Of a stretch of DNA of 44,720 nt, positions 40,727 through 44,720 are shown piece after piece (positions within the stretch are counted from its first letter, which is position 1; every line of letters begins with the position of its first letter). The position numbers and the translations under genes were made by a program. Source of the stretch: an uncultured Verrucomicrobia subdivision 3 bacterium (GTDB lineage Bacteria > Verrucomicrobiota > Verrucomicrobiia > Limisphaerales > UBA11358). The stretch spans positions 1 through 44,720 of the forward strand of contig CAIMLG010000277.1 in NCBI GenBank assembly GCA_903842235.1. The letters are read 5' to 3'. Below the pieces are notes generated by a model that worked only from the letters and a program-made list of their open reading frames with translations, did not search any database and was not told the origin of the DNA.

Positions 40727-42217
40727 TCATTCCGCCCGCCCGACCAACTGCGGCAGCTTGGTTTTGCCAAAGGCCACATTGGTTTCCGCATCCAGCGTCA
40801 ACTGATTGCCGCTGAACTTCAGCGTGAACATCAAGTGAAACGGCGTTTCGATGGCGCAGAGCTTGAGGGCGCAGACCTCTGCGCCGGCCCACGCAATGGT
40901 GCCGGCGAACGGTTCGTCCGGGAACTCTGCGACTTTGTCCCCGATGAGCGGCGCCCGCCCCAACTTCCAATCGTGATAACCGCAGGGAAAGGCTATTTCT
41001 TTGCCACCCTGGCGGAGGATCAGGGTCAGGGTTTTGCCGGCGTCGGCTGAAGCCAGCGTGGCGCTTTCCAGCTTTTGATCGTTGGCGGGGAAAATATATT
41101 TACGATTCAACACCCCGGCGGCCAGCGGCGAGGTCGCCGCCCCTTGCGCGGGGCGGACTTCGAGATGCGCCAGCTTGTCTTTGAGTTGCTGGTCGGCGGC
41201 GGAGTTGGGCGGCAACGCCTCCGCTTGCAGCGCGGGCAGCAGCTTGTCCCAGATTACATTGAGCAAGCTTTGCGTGTCTTTCACTCCGCAGTTGATGGCC
41301 ACCACGGTGTCCTGATCCGGCAGCACCAGGCAAAATTGCCCGAACGCGCCGTCCCCGCGATACGCATTATGCCGGCAGCGCCAGAACTGGAAGCCGTATC
41401 CCTGGTTCCAATCGCTCGCCGGATCGCTGCCGTTGGAAGTCTGTCGCATCGTGGCCTGCGCCACCCAGTCGGCGGGAATCAGTTGCTGGCCCTGCCAGTT
41501 GCCGTGTTGCAGGTATAGCTGGCCGAACTTGGCGATCTCCTCGGTTTGCAGCCGCAGGCCGTAGCCGCCGAGCGAAATGCCCTGAAAGTTCGTGTCCCAC
41601 ACCGGCGACTCGATCCCCAGCGGCGCGAACAGGCGCGGCTCCAGATAATCCCGCACCGTCTGGCCGGTGACCTTCTGAACCATCGCCGACAGCATGAACG
41701 TGGCGGGTGTGTTGTATTTGAAATGCGTCCCCGGCTGATGCGGCACGGGCTGGGCGAGGAAGGTCTTGGGCGACATTTCATCCGGCGCCGGGGTGGATTC
41801 CTCCTGCTGCCCGGTGGACATGATCAGGAGATCCCGCACGCGCATCGCCTTGAGATTGCCGCTGGCATTGGTCGGCGCGTCGGTGGGAAACGCCTCCAGC
41901 ACCTTGTCGTAAAGGCTCAACTTCCCCTCCGCCACCGCCAGGCCGACGGCGGTGGACGTGAAGCTTTTGCTCAACGAATACAACACATGCGGATGCGCGG
42001 CATCGTAGGGCGCCCACCAGCCCTCGGCGATCACGTGGCCGTGGCGGACCACCACGAGACCGTGCACGGCGTCAATCTGGTCGAGCGCGTTCACGCAGTC
42101 GATCAGCGCGGCGGCGGGGACGCCCTGGGCTTCGGGCGTGCTGCGGGGCAGCGGTTGGGCGGCGTGCCCCGGCGAAACCAGCAGCAGGGCGAGCGTGAGA
42201 CAGAAGAGATGTTTCAT
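40727..42217 (-). CDS. exported serine beta-lactamase-fold protein (class C/esterase-like)
   Basis: The 496-residue protein has a signal peptide (MKHLFCLTLALLLVSPGHA). The beta-lactamase/transpeptidase-like domain has S81-L-S-K84 (SxxK) and KYNTPATFM (YxN-like). A beta-rich C-terminal ~110 residues follow, as in many esterase-type members. Such proteins are mostly D-aminopeptidases or esterases, so antibiotic resistance should not be inferred. It is the first gene of a leftward run with the S1C protease (73 bp). Confidence 0.88.
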   Translation of the reverse strand: MKHLFCLTLALLLVSPGHAAQPLPRSTPEAQGVPAAALIDCVNALDQIDAVHGLVVVRHGHVIAEGWWAPYDAAHPHVLYSLSKSFTSTAVGLAVAEGKLSLYDKVLEAFPTDAPTNASGNLKAMRVRDLLIMSTGQQEESTPAPDEMSPKTFLAQPVPHQPGTHFKYNTPATFMLSAMVQKVTGQTVRDYLEPRLFAPLGIESPVWDTNFQGISLGGYGLRLQTEEIAKFGQLYLQHGNWQGQQLIPADWVAQATMRQTSNGSDPASDWNQGYGFQFWRCRHNAYRGDGAFGQFCLVLPDQDTVVAINCGVKDTQSLLNVIWDKLLPALQAEALPPNSAADQQLKDKLAHLEVRPAQGAATSPLAAGVLNRKYIFPANDQKLESATLASADAGKTLTLILRQGGKEIAFPCGYHDWKLGRAPLIGDKVAEFPDEPFAGTIAWAGAEVCALKLCAIETPFHLMFTLKFSGNQLTLDAETNVAFGKTKLPQLVGRAE

Positions 42218-42684
42218 AGGAATGCGGGCTGCCTTGTAACCAACGGCCGGATTTTCATCAAGCGCAAAATCTGCCGGGGCCGTTGAGGACTCTCGGGAAA
42301 ATACAACCCTTCACCTAGATCTTGAAATGAAACCTCAGAGGAGGCAGCCGGGGCATATTTTACTGAATCTGCGAAGCCAACCAGTCTCGTTGTTCTTGAG
42401 TGAGCGGCCCGCCTCGGTATCGAGGTCTGGCTGGATTCATAAAACTGGTTCTAAACAGTTTCGCCGAATGAGTCCAGCACGATGTGCCAATCTCTCCGGG
42501 CAAATAGATTCAGCCGATTTACCCTCATTTCGCTCCCAAAGTGAGGCGGCGCGCGGGTGTCATTGGTCACGCTGGCACGGTGACGTTCACGGGGATGCAC
42601 CAGGCACACGCTAACTGGTTGGCGCGCAAGCTGTTTTAGGGAGTTCTTTTCAAACCGCCGCCGTTCCGGCACACTCTGGCCACC
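42218..42684. other. 467-bp gene-free interval
   Basis: This gap between the divergent beta-lactamase-like gene and RNase D is slightly more AT-rich in the middle. On the minus strand two short, unlinked ORFs can be read: one of 25 codons (RVNRLNLFARRDWHIVLDSF) ending near 42451, and one of 26 codons (RYRGGPLTQEQRDWLASQIQ) ending near 42363. They look like pieces of decayed coding sequence but I cannot assign a family. The promoters of both flanking genes must also lie here. Confidence 0.4.
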
Positions 42685-43749
42685 GTGATTGATACACAGG
42701 AAAAGCTGGCCGCCTTTCTGCCGGTCATGAACGCCGCCGCGTGGCTGGCGCTCGATACTGAGGCGGACAGCCTGCATGCCTACCCGGAAAAAGTCTGCCT
42801 GATCCAGATCAGCACCACCGCCAGCGATCGCCTCGTGGATCCGCTGGCGAAAATGGATCTGACGCCCTTCCTCGACGCGCTGGTGGGGCGGGAACTGATT
42901 TTCCACGCGGCGGATTACGATTTGCGGCTGCTGAAGAAACACCACGAGTTCACCCCCTCGGTGATTTTCGACACCATGCTCGCGGCGCGCCTGCTCGGCG
43001 AAAAACAATTCGGCCTCGGCGCGCTGGTGGAGAAATTTCTCGGCATCAAGCTGGATAAAGGCCCGCAGAAAGCCGATTGGGCGCAGCGACCCCTGACGCC
43101 GCGCATGGAGGTTTATGCCCGCAACGACACGCGCCACCTCAAGCTGCTGGAGGAAAAGCTGCGCGCCGAACTCGTGGCCAAAGGCCGGCTGTCGTGGCAT
43201 GAGGAAGCCTGCGCGCGGCTCATCGTGGAAAGCTCGGTGCCGCCGGCCCTGGACCCGGACGAGGTCTGGCGCATCAAGGGCAGCACGTTTCTGGAACGGC
43301 CCGCGCTGGCCGTGCTGCGCGAGCTCTGGCATTGGCGCGAGGCCGAGGCCATCGCGGCCAGCCGCCCGCCGTTCTTTGTGCTGGCCCACGAGACGATGAT
43401 TGCCTTGGCCGCCGCCGTGGCGGAACGCCAGCCGTTTGAACAGCTGATTCCGCCGCGCATGCATCCCCGCCGCCGGGAAACGTTGCAGGCCGCCGTGCGC
43501 GCCGCGCAAACGGTGCCGCCGGAACAATTTCCTGAAAAAATTCGCCACGTCTCGCAGCGCCCCAGCGAGGCGGAATTCCGCCGGTTCCGGGAGTTGGAGC
43601 GCGTCCGCAATCACCAGGCGCACGGGCTGGGCCTTGACCCCACGCTGATTGCCCCCAAATCGGTGCTGGGCGATCTCGCCCGCGACTGGGATAACTACTC
43701 GGCTGACCTGATGAACTGGCAGCGGGAGTTGCTGCGGATGAAAGGCTGA
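42685..43749 (+). CDS. rnd: ribonuclease D-like 3'-5' exonuclease with HRDC domain
   Basis: The 354-residue protein starts at GTG 42685. The DEDDy exonuclease has LDTEAD (D24, E26), FHAADYDL (D79) and YARNDTRHL (Tyr and Asp of motif III). An HRDC domain follows at about 205-290 (LAVLRELWHWREAEAIAASRPPFFVLAHETMIALA). RNase D trims the 3' ends of tRNA precursors and other structured RNAs. The length is close to the E. coli enzyme. Confidence 0.93.
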   Translation: MIDTQEKLAAFLPVMNAAAWLALDTEADSLHAYPEKVCLIQISTTASDRLVDPLAKMDLTPFLDALVGRELIFHAADYDLRLLKKHHEFTPSVIFDTMLAARLLGEKQFGLGALVEKFLGIKLDKGPQKADWAQRPLTPRMEVYARNDTRHLKLLEEKLRAELVAKGRLSWHEEACARLIVESSVPPALDPDEVWRIKGSTFLERPALAVLRELWHWREAEAIAASRPPFFVLAHETMIALAAAVAERQPFEQLIPPRMHPRRRETLQAAVRAAQTVPPEQFPEKIRHVSQRPSEAEFRRFRELERVRNHQAHGLGLDPTLIAPKSVLGDLARDWDNYSADLMNWQRELLRMKG

Positions 43750-43779
43750 TCGCTCCGCAGCGGCCGGGGCGCTGATGAC

Positions 43780-44604
43780 TTACGGGTTCGGCTGGCCGCT
43801 GGCCTGATAGCCGCGCTGATACACTTCGTTTTCATCCCAGCGGATGTCCTGCGCCGGCAGCTTCGGCTGGTGGGCGGTGAGGGCGTCGTAAATTTCCAAG
43901 GCCAGCAGCGCGGCGCCCAGCGGATTCGGATGCAACTGGTCATCCTGAATGGTCGGGCGGTTGGCCTCCCAGGGCAAAGTGCGCCCGTGAATGCGGGCCG
44001 GTTCATGGGCCGCCACGGCGCGGGTGAGTTGCTCCAGCGAGATGAGGGTGACCTGCGGGCGGCCCGCGGCCCAGGTCTTCAGCCGTTGGTTGGCCGCCGT
44101 GCGGGCGGCGGCGCTGGGCACTTGCGCGGGGCTGAGGATGCCGGTGTTGGTGGCGCTGGACATGTCGGGAATATCGCCGACCAGCAGCGGGCAGCGGAAG
44201 GTTTCGAGGAGTTGCAGGCCCTTTTCAAAGCGCTGGGCGCGCTCGGCTTCGTTCGTGCCCTTGCCGTAGCAGAACCAGAAGAGAAAATCCACGCCAACTA
44301 CAAGGGTGGGGGTGCTGTTGGTGGCCTTGGCGATTTGCTGCGCACCGATGCCTTCGGGATTCAGAAACATCATCGCGGTGGAAAAATCCTGCAGCGGCGC
44401 ATGTTCCGGCGTCAGGGCAGCATCTAAGTAGTAACGGAGTTTGCATTTCACTGAGTTCGTTCCGCCGAACGGTTCGGAGATCATGAAGCCGGCCGAGGCG
44501 CTCGCGCCCACGACGACCACGCGCTGCCACGGCGATTCCGCCGCGGCGAGGGGCAAAACAATGACCGTGAGCAGCAACCCGAGATAGTTCTGGAAGGTTT
44601 TCAT
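43780..44604 (-). CDS. exported SGNH/GDSL-type hydrolase
   Basis: The 274-residue protein has a signal peptide (MKTFQNYLGLLLTVIVLPLAAA). VVVVGASASAGF resembles block I of SGNH hydrolases, with Ser in GASASAG replacing GDSL. LLVGDIPDMSSA lies mid-domain, and DDQLHPNPLGAALLA near the C-terminus supplies the Asp-x-x-His of block V. It probably hydrolyses an ester in the periplasm; the substrate is unknown. It is convergent with rnd, with only 30 bp between them. The 116 bp upstream to the window end has no gene. Confidence 0.78.
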   Translation of the reverse strand: MKTFQNYLGLLLTVIVLPLAAAESPWQRVVVVGASASAGFMISEPFGGTNSVKCKLRYYLDAALTPEHAPLQDFSTAMMFLNPEGIGAQQIAKATNSTPTLVVGVDFLFWFCYGKGTNEAERAQRFEKGLQLLETFRCPLLVGDIPDMSSATNTGILSPAQVPSAAARTAANQRLKTWAAGRPQVTLISLEQLTRAVAAHEPARIHGRTLPWEANRPTIQDDQLHPNPLGAALLALEIYDALTAHQPKLPAQDIRWDENEVYQRGYQASGQPNP

Positions 44605-44720
44605 AAGAGTCCGTCTGAATAATCGGTTTTTGGGAAATTTGCTGAGATTCGGGTGGTCTGCTGGATGACGAGTGAAAGAAAAGTGCAGAATAAATTGACA
44701 TCCGCTTGCGGATCCTGCGG

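Noticed and set aside
40727-42217. antibiotic-resistance beta-lactamase
   Set aside because: The SxxK fold is shared with esterases and peptidases; nothing in the sequence or context indicates resistance.
42451-43623. 390-codon minus-strand frame
   Set aside because: It is a shadow of the RNase D gene, whose catalytic residues are clear on the plus strand.
1-44720. prophage, integrative element, tRNA or rRNA genes
   Set aside because: I found no integrase, structural phage genes, attachment-site repeats, or cloverleaf/T-loop signatures.

Overview
The window looks like chromosomal DNA of a Verrucomicrobia-type bacterium, most likely the Pedosphaera/Limisphaera side of the phylum. This is inferred from content, not from a search: a GC-rich Gram-negative genome with BamA and Skp, a fused CcoN-CcoO cbb3 oxidase, ECF sigma factors fused to a membrane segment and an extracytoplasmic tail (one resembling the TIGR03435 domain), NIPSNAP and LemA/M48 proteins, and many palindromic interspersed repeats. 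Almost every gene is chromosomal housekeeping or carbohydrate metabolism. I saw no tRNA, rRNA, CRISPR, phage or intact insertion sequence.

Layout. 1-1985 (+): end of a cbb3 oxidase operon (ccoNO fusion, ccoQ). 2134-5441 (+): xylose isomerase translationally coupled to a secreted GH51 arabinofuranosidase, for pentose/hemicellulose use. 5483-5730 (-): wreck of a response regulator. 10702-5861 (-): four-gene sugar-acid operon (PfkB/KDG-type kinase, LarA-like nickel racemase/epimerase, mannonate-type SDR, 6-phosphogluconate dehydrogenase) ending at a strong intrinsic terminator and read divergently from a XylR-like AraC regulator. 12134-14339 (+): LOG protein and pabB. 14427-18494 (-): two paralogous membrane-anchored ECF sigma factors separated by a 1.3-kb gene-free island of palindromic repeats. 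18668-24250 (+): pabC, cytidylate-kinase-like protein, L,D-transpeptidase, lemA and an M48 protease. 33564-24335 (-): dnaB, bamA, skp, rpmI, rplT, pheS, a small chimeric gene and pheT. 34209-44604: MFS transporter, NIPSNAP protein, LpqC-like esterase, a four-gene minus-strand run (beta-lactamase-fold protein, S1C protease, large exported protein, YhcH), RNase D and an SGNH hydrolase.

The most unusual element is the island at about 15.8-16.8 kb. It holds an array of about 24 palindromic units (core CCCATGGG) whose dyad centres recur every 21 bp, two helical turns, with two 20-bp exceptions. The array is interrupted by a nested-palindrome element, and its period resumes exactly in phase (126 bp = 6 x 21) on the far side. 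It lies between two ECF sigma genes that share an ECF-promoter-like sequence upstream.

A second theme is that housekeeping genes carry in-frame palindromic or GC-rich repeats (pabB twice, pheT, dnaB, pheS), reminiscent of Rickettsia palindromic elements. A third is a 95-codon gene between pheS and pheT whose last 24 codons are a diverged copy of the end of pheS.
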